Origin: Thuidium tamariscinum
Taxonomy: Eukaryota > Streptophyta > Bryopsida > Hypnales > Thuidiaceae
Reading direction: 5' to 3'
Length of the DNA stretch: 64,000 nucleotides
NCBI GenBank assembly: GCA_947034885.2
Contig: OX344756.2
Coordinates: forward strand, 21,807,489 to 21,871,488
This document shows, piece by piece, positions 34,688 to 45,612 of the stretch. The notes under the pieces were generated by a model, which did no database searches, was not told the DNA's origin, and was given only the letters and a program-made list of their open reading frames with translations. The number at the start of each line of letters is the position of its first letter. Position 1 is the stretch's first letter. The translations under genes were made by a program, and so were the position numbers.

Positions 34688-35044
34688 TTGATTCAATTAT
34701 AACCTTTATTGCCATCTTCATTGATGTATTGTACAATTGTCTTTGAAACTTTCTTAAAGAATTTTTATTGATTGCACTATAGTTTCTAAAGCATTCATCA
34801 TCCATAGTTGAATATCATAATAGTTTAGCATTCAAGGATTTTCTTAGAATGCATTGCACTTTCCAAAATATTCGTCATTTACAATTGAGTAATTTAGCAT
34901 TGGAGGAGGGGCTTTAACCTTAGAAGGGCATGACCTTGGTGATAGATAATCACTAAAATATGATTCATTTTTTGGACCAATAGATGTATTCCCTATTGTT
35001 CCAATAACATTAAAATGCCATCCATTGTATAGTTAGTATTTTCG

Positions 35045-35285
35045 TTTCAAAATTAATCCTTAAACGTCTAGCTAGTGATCATAGAGATCATCTATTTTTG
35101 AACTATGTGACATCATCTAGTTTAAAGTAAGGAGTGTTTATTGAAGGTCAAATTACTATGCATGATCTCCCCTTTTTGCACAGAATTCCAAATATGAACT
35201 ATTGCATTTTTGACCTACACAAGAAGATTCATTATCATTCATCAGCCAAAAAATGGTTGCAATGCCATTTAACCCTATAAGTCTA
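35045..35285 (+). repeat. Degraded family Y repeat
   Basis: TTAAACGTCTAGCTAGTGATC and ATAGAGATCATCTATTTT, then GATCTCCCCTTTTTGCAC and CATTTAACCC, parallel the family Y copies at 14191 and 50944, with many differences. Confidence 0.4.
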
Positions 35286-35970
35286 TTGTTGACACTAAGT
35301 GTCCAGTGAATGGTAGAGAATTCTTGCATGTGAAACAAAACTACAATCGTTCATCTTTGGAATTTTGTCCAAGAAGGAAGATGTCTTGCATGGTAGTATG
35401 ATCTCCAATGAGTAATTTTGTTTTTTTTAAAGTATATGATTTGCATTATTTCAAACAAGATGAATTCCATGAAGACCAACCCATCATGACAAAATTAGCC
35501 TATAAAAGTTGCCATAGATGATTAATGTCCAATGAATGATAAGACGTTCTAATGTGTAGGATAGAATTGTAAGTATTTATGTTTAGAATTAGGAGTAGAA
35601 AGGGAAAGTTTCTACAATAATTGGCTACAAATGAGTTCTTTTAGATTTTTTTTATACCAATGATTTCCATAGTTTCAGAAAGGATGTTTTTGACAATGAC
35701 CTCTACATCATTATAAGGTTAACATTTTAATGTCTAAGGTACCAAAATTTGGTGTTTGCAAAAATTTTAAGCTAAATAAAACCTTAGCAAACTTCTATTT
35801 TTAGTAGTTCATGTTTTCAAAACTTCTTTTTGAAGTCTAGTTTGAGCATCAAACAATGGATTTTGAAAATGATTGATTATGATTATTCTATTCAAGATTT
35901 TGTGCAAGGTTGTCTATTGCAATCTTGACTTTCTAAAGTGCTGAGGGCTCTTAGAAGTGAGCCTCACATA

Positions 35971-36010
35971 CAACGGTGCTAATACATGAGCATGAAAGTG
36001 TGAACCCTGA

Positions 36011-36076
<66 letters not shown>

Positions 36077-36250
36077 TGTAACCAATGAAGGTGTCTATAA
36101 CATAAACGCCTAAAATATAGGTACTTATAGTATATATATATATATACTATTAACATAGAAGGTTGCTATAATATAGACACTTATATCATAGGTGTATAGT
36201 CTTCTAGGTTCATAGGTCACACTTTTATGTTCACATGATAGCAACCCTCA
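35971..36250. mobile_element. Mutator-like MITE (CACGGGTGCTA family), copy 1, with AT microsatellite
   Basis: The left end CAACGGTGCTAATACATGAG and right end, read inward, TGAGGGTTGCTATCATGTGA are inverted relatives, followed by AAAGTGTGA on both sides. CCTCACATA before and CCTCTAATA after are a degraded 9-bp duplication. The paralog at about 44290 has a single GCTTCAAATACACTAG there and no insert. The second copy is 47532-47769. Confidence 0.75.
36013..36074. repeat. (AT)n microsatellite, about 30 units
   Basis: An uninterrupted alternating AT run inside the MITE at 35971-36250. A smaller one (TATATATATATATATA) is at about 36131-36148. Length is likely polymorphic. Confidence 0.9.
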
Positions 36251-36618
36251 CCTCTAATACACTAGATCTTAGAGAGAAAAAAAACTCTAGAAATTCATTT
36301 AAAAAAATTGTATTTAGAGTAGATTTTGAGAAGCCATAAATTGATTGGGGTTATGCATGTCAAGCACTTCAGCCTCATGTTTCTTTTGGAGATCAAATTT
36401 TTAGATTTGACATGTGAAAAGAGGATCAAATGACTTCAAGTCACTTTTGTAGTTTTAACACCCTCATGATCAAACATTATAATCTTTTCAATCTATAAGT
36501 GATATTGTTGTGTTTTCTTTCCCAAGTGATCTATAACATACATAATTTGAGTTTGCATGATTACACTTCCAAAAACATGTATAAAATTTATTAAAATGTT
36601 GGTTTTTCATTCAATTTA

Positions 36619-37272
36619 AGGTAGCCAACCCATTTCCAATCACCTCCCCATTTCCAATCTATAGGTTGCTTCCTTTCCGTGAAGTTGTGGTGCAACTCTC
36701 ATAGCAATTGTAGCACAATAGGATTGCTTGGAAGGCTCTCATAAATGCAATCAGCCCTTGGTCAATTTGGCAATCAAACTATGGTAAAAAATAGTAAGGT
36801 CTACATTACCATTATAGGTCAAGAAGAATCTTCTACTAAAAAATTCATAGTAATTACGCTTTGTGTAATAAAATTCTAAAAAAATATGCTATCCTTCCAA
36901 ACTCTATTTCTGTACATGGGAAAAATTTTGCAATAAAAAAAAACTGCACTCTAAGGTAGGTACACCCAAAATGGCACCTGACCTTAAAGCGTCACCTACA
37001 ATGTGCATACATTTCCGAAATTAGTCATGTACCCAAACTGTAGATGAGCATTTCAGAAACAAACTTTGACCGTTAATAACTTTTGCATACGGTATCCAAA
37101 TCCTATGTTCTTTGGTGCGTTGGAACATGTTTTCACTTGCCAACAAGACTATATAAAAATCAAAACAACATGATGACAAGAACTAGGCACAGTAAGAATA
37201 AGTGGCCATTTTAAGTGTACCCACCTTAACTATGCATAATTGCTTAAGTGATTGGAAATAGGTCAGCTACCT
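36619..37272. mobile_element. TA-flanked element, AAGGTAGCC ends, carrying a nested family I MITE
   Basis: The left end AAGGTAGCCAACCCATTTCC plus AATCAC and right end GTGATTGGAAATAGGTCAGC plus TACCT are inverted over about 28 bp. The paralog at about 44640 reads CAATTTAGAGCAAATTCC, and this locus reads CAATTTA-element-TAGAGCAAATTCC, so the duplication is exactly TA. Inside is the family I MITE 36953-37229. Confidence 0.85.
36953..37229 (+). mobile_element. TA-flanked MITE (family I) nested in the 36619 element
   Basis: The ends are TAAGGTAGGTACACCCAAAA and GTGTACCCACCTTAA. The core GCATACGGTATCCAAATCC and GCGTTGGAACATG is as in the other copies. Confidence 0.8.
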
Positions 37273-38125
37273 TAGAGCAAATTCCTAGAAGCTCAAAAAA
37301 AGGCCTTGAACAATTCAGAATTAAGGGTTAATTGGGATTATTGACCAAGTGTGCGTCAAAAGCCCGGGGCCGGGGGGGGCTTAATCTTAGCCCGCCCCCC
37401 AAAATATCATGGGTTCATGAACTTTCCCCTAGTGCCGCATCATTCCAGATGTACCCCTCCAACTGAATGCAGTTGCTTGTCTGAAACAGTGTTGAATGAT
37501 TTCCACTCATCATTTTCAGATCAATGCAACAACACTCGGTCTGCGACTGGAGCCGCCTTCCTTCCATTCCACTCCACTCCACTCTGCCTGCCAGCGCCAC
37601 ACCACGACAATGAATGGTCACAAATATAAGTTATCACATCAATCCTGTGGTCACATTGCGGCACCAATCCTCGGCCAACATTTTGCCAACATTTTGGCAA
37701 TGTATTGTATAGTAGAGGTTCCCATTATTGACACACGCCTCATCGACAATAAATAGGGTATCCTATTCCAACCAAGATTGGAATGGATTTGTGTTTTTCT
37801 CCTTGGAATGTGTGTCTTTGTACTTTTTCAAGGTTTGGACCAATAAGTTAATGATATATGAATGAACATGAGAATAGGAAGTAATTAGTAGGGGTGAGTA
37901 GTTCTGGAATGATTGGAATTGGAGGACTCGAGATGTTGGTCGTGGGTCAAGCCCAACTTTTGCCTTTCAAAATTCGTAGTTATTTCAATTCTAGAGATAA
38001 ATTTACCAATTTCTTTTTGCTATCATCATTATTTCTATCAATGCACCTCTGAATTTTTTTGCTTTGCCTTGCACTACCCTAGATTATGTCCAAATATGAT
38101 TAATTTACTAGTTATGGATACCTCA

Positions 38126-38508
38126 AAGGGGGAAACACCCAATAGCAAAGATGTACCTTGCATTGAATCCTACACTCATCTTAAACCGTCCCTAGACTTC
38201 AGTGATTGTGTTAGCCAAATCCTTGACCCTAATTCATTGACGTAAATTTAGGACACATACCAAAATCAAAAAGGCTCACTGCTGATTTTAGCAGGGTTTA
38301 GATTTGAAGGCATCTATTGAACAATTTCAGTAGTCTAGGGAGTCAACACTTTGAAAAATCATATAAATTACATATGACATTCGAATATTTAAAAAAAAAT
38401 TAATATTCATGATTTTCACTCGCTAGTACTAGAAAAAGATTGTTTTTAGAAAAAGCTACCTCCAACTATGCTGAATTCCTTATTTGGACGTTTTTCAGGT
38501 GCTTCCAC
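38126..38508. mobile_element. MITE-like element, GGGAAACACCC family (D), copy 2
   Basis: It begins AGGGGGAAACACCCAATAGC and ends TTTCAGGTGCTTCCACC. Internal words (TACCTTGCATTG, GTAGTCTAGGGAGTCAACAC, ATTCATGATTTTCACTCG, CCTCCAACTATGCTGAATTC) match 6853-7240 in the same orientation. Confidence 0.75.
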
Positions 38509-38569
38509 CCATACCATACATCCAAGAGAAATGAACTTGCCTCTTGCGGTCACCCATCCTGGGCAATTC

Positions 38570-39560
38570 AAACCTTGCCACTTGGGGGCAGCGGGAAGAA
38601 GAACGACAAAAAAGAATTCCATTTCATTTGCTCAAGAAAAAAAATGACAAAAGTATCAATGGAATTCGTCCATTTGTTTTAATTTTAATTTTAATTTTTA
38701 AATGAAAAAAGTGCCCCAGGGAGAGGTTCCCGATTGGTGTGTTCGGTGTGTCCTTGCCGACACACATGGGGTAAATAAAGCGCAAGAAGTTAACGAGAAA
38801 ACAACAAACTTGTTATGGGTCTCGTTGGTTGTGTGAGGGGCACGGGAGTGCATGCCTGCCAGCATCAATTGAATCTCCTGGAAGGGCTTTATTATGGCTG
38901 TTTTTGTTTTTGCTTTTGTTTTGGTAGTTGGGCACATCTCAGTGATTGAAATGGGACCAATCGCCGGGGGCCCGGGACAGAGCGCAGAAACCGCCGGGGC
39001 CTGGGAACCCGGGGCCTTGGGGGGCGGGGGCCCAGGTTCAAAGAGAGGCTCATATTAGTTGTTTGTCAGCTTGCTATGGGGCTCGTTTCCTCAACACCTG
39101 TGGAACACTTAACTGCTGACATGATTGGCAGGTTTCTAGTTTGATCCTCTTGGATGGGCCTCGGGAAGGGGGGCGGAACTTATCATATGGCATCTCAAAA
39201 TTATCTCAAGGACGCCGGCTGGGGCTACTGCCTTGGGGGGTTCTTTGTACTTTTTCCTTCAGCTGCAATGGGAATTGTCCATGTGTCCCTTGCAGTGAAA
39301 TTCCGTTTCATTTGTGCTAAAAATAAATAAATAAATTGTTCATGTGTTTTTTTTAAAATTAAAAAAAATAAATTATCGCTAGGACAGACAGACCCTTGAG
39401 TGCTTTGGATGGAATCAGACAATCCTCACTCGTCAGTCAGTTTCAATTTTTATTTTATTTTATATTGACAGACCCTTGCTTTGCAAGGAATCAAACAATC
39501 TTCAGTGAGTTTCAAGTTTTTTATTTTATTTTATTTATCAAAGACTAGGGCCTGCAGGGC
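38570..39560. other. Patchy GC-rich intergenic block, unclassified
   Basis: This stretch has runs such as CCGGGGGCCCGGGACAG and CTTGGGGGGCGGGGGCCC. A phrase about TCAATGGAATTCGTCCATTTGTTT recurs near 61975-62005 and, inverted, near 62675-62705, so it is probably a composite of degraded transposon ends. No coding sequence was recognised. Confidence 0.4.
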
Positions 39561-39832
39561 TGCAGGCTCTCATCTTTCAATCAATGTTTTATGGCAGTGC
39601 AAGTTGCCACCTTCAATGGAGTGACCCCCACGAGGGTGGTGGGTACCTCACAAAACTGTCTGTTTTTTTTGTTTTTTTTTGCTACTGTACATATATTCTA
39701 TTATTAGAATGCTCAAGTTTTTTGTACTTTCTTGTTGGCAAGTGAAAGGAGGTTCCTATGGTTCAAAGAATACCACATTTGGGTATTGTATGCAAAAGTT
39801 ACAGGGGGTCAAAGTTTTCGTTGGTCGTGGTT

Positions 39833-41041
39833 TTAAACCCCTGAAGGTTTTTGACTATGTTTTCATCGAAACGGCTCCAAAACTGTCAGTTTTAAGACAA
39901 CTACCAAATTCTAGAAAAAAAACATTTTTGGAATAATGAAACCACAAGATCTTTTAGTGCACTAGTTTGAGAAGATGTAAAAATAATTCAGAAATTTCTG
40001 CCATTTAAATTGCAAGATATTAGTGTTTGAAGTTACAAAAATCTTTTTTTTACCACTATGAAAATCCGAGCAGCTCAACTTTATGAGGCTACATTTGTAT
40101 GAAAAAATGTCCAAAATGGTTGTAACTCTTTGGATTCATTCTTCAATTCAAGCTGGCTACATGCTTGAAAATTTTCAAATCATTTGGATTTGCACATATG
40201 TAAAAAAAGAATAGGATGTAGAAAAAAATAGAGAATGATTCAAAATACTAAATTGTTAACAATTTATTTATTGAATTAAAAAATGCCAATCCCATAGGTT
40301 GTAATGTTGTAATAGACAATTGAGTTATTTGTAAAGTACACTAAACCGGGGTTTAAACCCATGAGTTTTGTAAAAAAGACGGTTGAGTTAAAAAAAGTCG
40401 AAATAAAAGTGGGTATGAAACTTATTTTTCCATCGAAATGGTGCCTAAAAAATTTTGGTCCCCACTTTTGAAGTCGTGTGACATAAGTATCTTGCAAAAA
40501 AGTTTGATGCTTCAACTATAGTTGCCTTCTCAACTTCAAAAAAAGTCATGTCCAAAGGGGGGGGGACTTTACAAATAACTCAAATGTACACCGAATGTTT
40601 CTATTTTCTTTCAAAAATATAAAAAATTGAATTAAATTAAAGACTTCAAAGTTTATTTTAGAGTAGACATTCAATAACTTCCCACAAACTACACAAACTA
40701 AAACTCCCATAACTTTCATCTCATTAATCAAAATGAAATGATTCAAATCTTTCTATGTATACATAAATAAATAAAAACAGCTCCAATTTATTTTTTTAAG
40801 TGATTTTCGAAGAAGTTTTTTTAGCTACCCGAGCTACCCACTAAGCAATGAAAACTACACATCATACAATAACTTTTGAACAATGTAGTCAAAAGTTATG
40901 AAAATAGTTGGGCCTTAAAGCTACTCCTTGGACACATATTGTTTGAAAATTTCAAAGAGAAAAAAGAAAAACTCCATTTGAAGTGAATTGTACAAAATTT
41001 CTATATTGCCAAAAAACATAGTTTGGTCCTTTTGGGGTTAA
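39833..41041 (-). mobile_element. TTAA-flanked piggyBac-like element, type A copy A3, with nested MITE
   Basis: Read on the plus strand it starts TTAAACCCCTGAAGGTTTTT (right end of type A) and ends GGTCCTTTTGGGGTTAA (left end). Removing the 262-bp nested MITE (40321-40582) leaves about 947 bp, the usual length. It has the same internal order as A1, inverted, including CAAGCTGGCTACATGCTTG. Confidence 0.85.
40321..40582. mobile_element. 262-bp MITE with perfect 17-bp TIR, nested in A3
   Basis: The termini TGAGTTATTTGTAAAGT and ACTTTACAAATAACTCA are exact inverse matches. AAT flanks both sides. Other type A copies read continuously across this point (GTAATAAACAATCTACAC-type text), consistent with a 3-bp AAT duplication. 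It contains CGGGGTTTAAACCC and a G-run near 40557-40565. Superfamily unassigned; a 3-bp duplication fits PIF/Harbinger or CACTA. Confidence 0.8.
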
Positions 41042-41746
41042 ATTTGTTTCTTCAATACATCTTAATATTGATTTTGGAGATGTTCATTGAGTGATGATGT
41101 AGGTTTTAGGTATGGTGTGATTTTGGTGTATCTATCTATTCTAGGTGAAATACATAGGATATGGATGGAATATCAAAATTACTCTATAAGTCATCAAAGT
41201 CAACAAATATTTTTACGAATACTATGGAGGTTCATAAATTCCAACCACACCAATAATCAATTCAAAAATAGTGCATTCTTATACAACAACAATAAGTATT
41301 TATACAATGCATAGTGTTGAGAAAATAGTGAGGAGCAACATAATTTCACTATTTAGTGTAAGTTATCTAAAGTAAAACAACCCATTGTGGTTAGAATTTG
41401 GAGTTTGTCTTCATGCTATAGCTAAAAAATTTCAATTTTTTCCCTCATAAAGACAAGTGTGTGAAATAGTAAGAGCAATTGAAATTACATTTTTTCAAGT
41501 TCAGTATGAATTTGTTATGAATTTTTGAAGTAATCAGCCCAAAAGAACTAGTGGACTATTCCATAACCAACAAAATTGTATTTGATATGTTCATCTTAAT
41601 CACCTAAAACGGTCACAAAATTTTCTAATGAATTTTGCTATGAATAGTCACTTTGTACAATGATTTATACTGAAAAAGTAGGGTGATTCTAATGAGATCA
41701 CTAAATAAATAAATCCATTGGTGTCAAGGTAGACATTGATTGTGAT

Positions 41747-42145
41747 TTAACCCATAAGGCCCTAAACTACGTTTTTTGGCAACATAGCAATTTTGGATAG
41801 CTCACTATAAATATAGTGGTCTTTTTTTTTCTTTGAAATTTACACACAACATGTGCTCAAGGAGTAACTTCAAGGCCCAAAATTTTTCATAATTTTCGAC
41901 TACACAAATAAAAAGTTATGGCATGATATGTTTTTTTTTTTGAACAGCAAACATCCTAGGCAACTCAAAAAACTTCTTCAAAAAATACATTTTTTACAAA
42001 AATAATAAAAATTTCAAATTGATTCTTTAGGTTTATACAGGCATATGAAGCTTTGAATCATTCCATTTAGATTAATAACTCAGATAATAGTTATGAGGAA
42101 TTTTAGTTTGGAGATAGGTATGGTTTTCAAAGACTCTATACCCAA
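41747..42145 (+). mobile_element. Truncated TTAA-family left arm
   Basis: TTAACCCATAAGGCCCTAAA and then GGCAACATAGCAATTTTGGA start the left arm. It continues to AGGTATGGTTTTCAAAGACT at the turning point of type B and stops. The second arm is absent, so this is a half type B or truncated type A. Confidence 0.7.
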
Positions 42146-42283
42146 TTATTTTAAAAGAATAAAAATAAAATTTTAGAAAGGGATTTGGTTGAAGAAGTCC
42201 ATCAGGTTGTCCATCCCTCTGAAGATTATTACCAGTAAGACTTAGTACTCATTCGGTGATGTGTGAGTCAGCATACATTAACT

Positions 42284-42974
42284 AAAGTAGGATGCTCTAA
42301 AAGCGACCATGTTTTTAAAAGTGATCATGTCACAATGGTAGATTTTGGTTTGTGCAATGTATTGCAGTTGTATATTTCAGCAGGTGATTGCTTTTAGAGC
42401 ACACTGCGTTTGAACTTTAAAAATTCATAACTAATTCTACACAAGTCCAAAAAAGATGAAACAACTTGAGTTATAGTGGAAACACCCAAAACCGTGCAAA
42501 TAAGGAATTTAGCGTAGTTGGAGGCAGTGTTTTTTGAAAATGACATTTTTCTAGTATTAGCGAGTGAAAATCATGAATATTCAAAAAAAAAAAAGATTTT
42601 TCCGATACAGTATGTAATTTTTACAAATTTTCAAAGTGTTGGCTCCCTAGACCTGTGAATCCGTGCAGTAGATGCCCCCAAAACTGAACCCTGCAAAAAT
42701 GAGCATTCTACCAACCAGATTCTCCTATGTGTCATTCAACTGTGTCAGCTAATTGTAATTACACATCTGGCAAACACATTAAGGAAAGTCTACTTACAGA
42801 ATTGGGTGAATCTATGGTCCATCCCAAGGAACATGCACGGAAATGGATGTTTTGCCCCTAGATGCCAATTCCATTTTCCTTCCTACGAAAATTTACCAAA
42901 AATTGATTCAAGAAGTTCAGCTTCCCCCAAAAGGCAATCAGCTCTTAAGTGGTCACTTTTAGAGCAGTCTACCT
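42284..42974. mobile_element. Element with CTCTAAAAG ends (family J) carrying a family D insertion
   Basis: The left end AAGTAGGATGCTCTAAAAGC and right end CTTTTAGAGCAGTCTACCTT are inverted. The family body (CATAACTAATTC, GAAACAACTTGAGTTA, GATGCCAATTCCATTTTCC) is interrupted between GAGTTA and GATGCC by the family D element. A related copy without the insertion lies at about 61700-61917. Confidence 0.7.
42477..42860. mobile_element. Family D element nested in family J
   Basis: It starts AGTGGAAACACCCAAAACCG and ends near TGTTTTGCCCCTA. The related locus at 61795 reads GAGTTAGATGCCAATTCC, placing the insertion at a TA. It contains the unoccupied site ACACATTAAGGAAAGTC at 42775-42791, used to interpret A6. 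Confidence 0.65.
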
Positions 42975-43218
42975 TAATGACTGTATAAAGTTTCTGTCTG
43001 TAATCAGTTCCCAGGCTCAAGCCTCCACTTGCATGTTGCATGTCCTTGAGGGCCAATGAAACCAGTTTGAAACCATGTTTTTGGTGTTAAGAAACAATCC
43101 TAACAATCCATGGATATTCTAATCTTGTCATCCTAAAAATCGTAACTTCTGAATCAAATCCCATGGAATTGGGAATTCATCAGATTCCCATGTGGTGGCA
43201 AAGTGCATGAGGTTACAA

Positions 43219-43549
43219 TAAGGTAGGAGGTCCTTAAATGGAGAGGGCACTAAAATGGAGCACTTCCTTAAATGTACACAATTTATACATGATGTTTTTT
43301 CATAGCCTTCAGCAATGTACAAATAGTGTACATTTTAGGAGGTGCTCCATTTTAAAGTCCTATGCCACTTCTATCTCAGAATTTTATAACTAATTCCATG
43401 AAGCTCAAAAAAAAAATGAAACAACTTGGGTTAGATGTTGATTCTACTTATCTTTCAAGAAAATTTTACTAAAAATATTTCTAGAAGTTTTACCTCCCTG
43501 AAATTCAATTTTAGTGCTTAGATGGTTCATTATAGGATCTCCTACCCTA
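43219..43549 (+). mobile_element. TA-flanked element, GGTAGGAGG family (C), complete copy
   Basis: It begins TAAGGTAGGAGGTCCTTAAA and ends GGATCTCCTACCCTA. It includes CTTAAATGTACACAATTTAT, GTGTACATTTTAGGAGGTGC and the uninterrupted CATAACTAATTCCATGAAGC, which serves as the empty-site reference for 29163-29444. Confidence 0.75.
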
Positions 43550-43747
43550 TATGCTCACACAACTCGGGTGTGCATTTGAGCAAAACCAACTTTTGGCAAT
43601 GTTTTTTGTGGGCAATTTGTCATCAATTTGCACCAAAATAATGGGCTTAGGCACTTAGCACCAAGCTTTTAGAACATAAGTAGTAAAATCTTGGATGAAA
43701 TCGCTAAATTGTAGATGAAAATAGAATTACGGATATAAATATGTGCT

Positions 43748-43974
43748 CATTAGAAAAAATTTGGCCTTCAAGAGGTTGCTTTAGGGTTGTTCCTTTATGC
43801 ATCAAAATTATTTCTTATAATATTTTTTTTCAAAAAAATATTTAAAAAATATTAATTAATTAATTAATATGATTTGATGTGGCATTTTTCCAACCACATG
43901 AGATAGCTGATGTAACAAAGTTCTCAGCATTTGAAAACTGACAATCTTCTAAAGGCTCAAATCTCCCCTAATGA
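43748..43974. mobile_element. MITE-like element (family F), copy 3
   Basis: Left TCATTAGAAAAAATTTGGCC and right GGCTCAAATCTCCCCTAATG. The interior has GATGTGGCATTTTTCC with ACCACATG and a TTAATTAATTAATTAATA tract, as in the copy nested at 21943. Confidence 0.65.
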
Positions 43975-43984
43975 ATGTGATGTT

Positions 43985-44690
43985 TTCTATCTAATATATA
44001 GATATATTGAAATTAGAGGCACTACTTCAACATTTTACCCTTAAATATCCAAGGCACCAAAATTTGGTGTTTGCAAAACTTTAAAGTTAAATAGAACCTT
44101 ACTAAATTGCTATTTTTAGTATTTTATATTTTTGGAAACTTTTTTTTGAAGTCTAGTTTGAGCAACAATTAACAGATTCTAAAAATGGTTGACTATGATT
44201 TTTCTATTCAAGATTTTGTGCAAGGGGGTCCGTTGCAATTTTGACTTTCCCATAGTATTGAGGGCTCTTGGAAATGAGCTTCAAATACACTAGATCATGG
44301 AGAGAAAAAAACACTAGAAATCCATCTAAAAAATTGTAGAGTAGATTTTGAGAAGCCATAAATTGATTAAAGTCATGCATGTTAGGCCCTTCAAACTCAT
44401 ATATTTTTTGGTGATCAACTTTTTAGATTTGACATGTGAAAAGAGGATCAAAAGACTTCAAGTCACTTTTGTAGTTTTAACACCTTCATGATTAAACATT
44501 ATAATCTTTCAATCCACAAGTCATATTGTTGTGAATTTTTTTCTCAAGCAATCTTTAACTTGTGTAGTTTGAGTTTGTATGGTTACATTCCTAAAAAAAA
44601 TTATAAAACTTATTAAAAAGTTGGATTTTTGTTCAATTTAGAGCAAATTCCTAGAAGCTCAAAAATGCCTTGAGCATTTAGGGGTTAATA
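43985..44690 (+). repeat. Large dispersed repeat (family H), copy without insertions
   Basis: The counterpart of 35700-37340. It reads straight through both insertion points: AGCTTCAAATACACTAGATC near 44290 and GTTCAATTTAGAGCAAATTC near 44640. It ends CATTTAGGGGTTAATA, so its boundary may itself be a TTAA end. Confidence 0.8.
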
Positions 44691-45612
44691 TCACTTCCAT
44701 GGCACTTCCAAAAAAATGTGCCCTCCCCCCTCCCCCCTCCAAAAAAAGCGATCCAACTTTGAAACCTTAAGGGAATGGTTCAAGGTAGCTCTAAACTATA
44801 GGACACATTAGAAAAAATGAGCTCTCAAAGGAGTTGTGAGTTCCACATAGCAAAGAATGAGCACAAATCTTGGTTGAAAAAAAATCTTTTGGCCAATGAA
44901 CTACAAAGCTTGATTAGTCTTGGATAGTTCAATTGAATATTTTGAAAAATATTTTAAAAAGTTGAAAATTTTTCAATATTAAAATAAATACAAAATTACA
45001 AAATTTTCAAATCCAATGTGGCATTAGTATCACTATGTTAGATTTCTATTTTCTAGATTGTTATTTTAGCATTTTTTTAAATATTATTATTATTAATAAT
45101 AGTTTTTTTGGTTTCATAGTTTTTTAAATATTTTTTAATGTAGGCAATATTTGTCATTAATAATGAATAGTGACCATTGTCCCTCAAAGGGGCTATTAGT
45201 TCCATTGAGTAGAACTCCTTAAAAAAAAACATTCTTAGACTTAGGTTGATTTTCTTTCTAGAATAGAGTGGAAAGGTGCCTTAACTAAACAACATGGTTG
45301 TAGATTCAATACCTAGGTTGTTTCCTTGAATTGAAATCAACCTCTCTACCTAATAGAAAGCCCTTATAGTATATTATTCAACATGTTTATATCTAAACAA
45401 AAACAAAACCTAGAAGCGGATAATATTTTTTGGGACCTTAGTTTATTCTAGGATTACAACAAACATTAATTTGACTAAAAAACTTTGTGAAATTCAATAT
45501 CTTATAGTAATATGTCATATTGTAATCATTTAAAGTAGCATGACATTGAAATAGTGCCTTATGCATCTAAATGATAGTTCAAATTATGGTAGGAGGTTTG
45601 TAAATTGCCATT

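Larger units (their letters stand above)
35700..37340 (+). repeat. Large dispersed repeat (family H) carrying several insertions
   Basis: Paralogous to 43985-44690. Shared, in order: CACCAAAATTTGGTGTTTGC-type text, GAAGTCTAGTTTGAGCA, GAGGGCTCTT, TAGATTTGACATGTGAAAAG, CAAGTCACTTTTGTAGTTTT and GAGCAAATTCCTAGAAGCTC, ending at a GGGTTAAT. This copy is longer because of the Mutator-like MITE at 35971-36250 and the TA-flanked element at 36619-37272. Confidence 0.8.

Noticed and set aside
35914-36156. Minus-strand frame rich in Ile-Tyr repeats
   Set aside because: It is the translation of the AT microsatellite.
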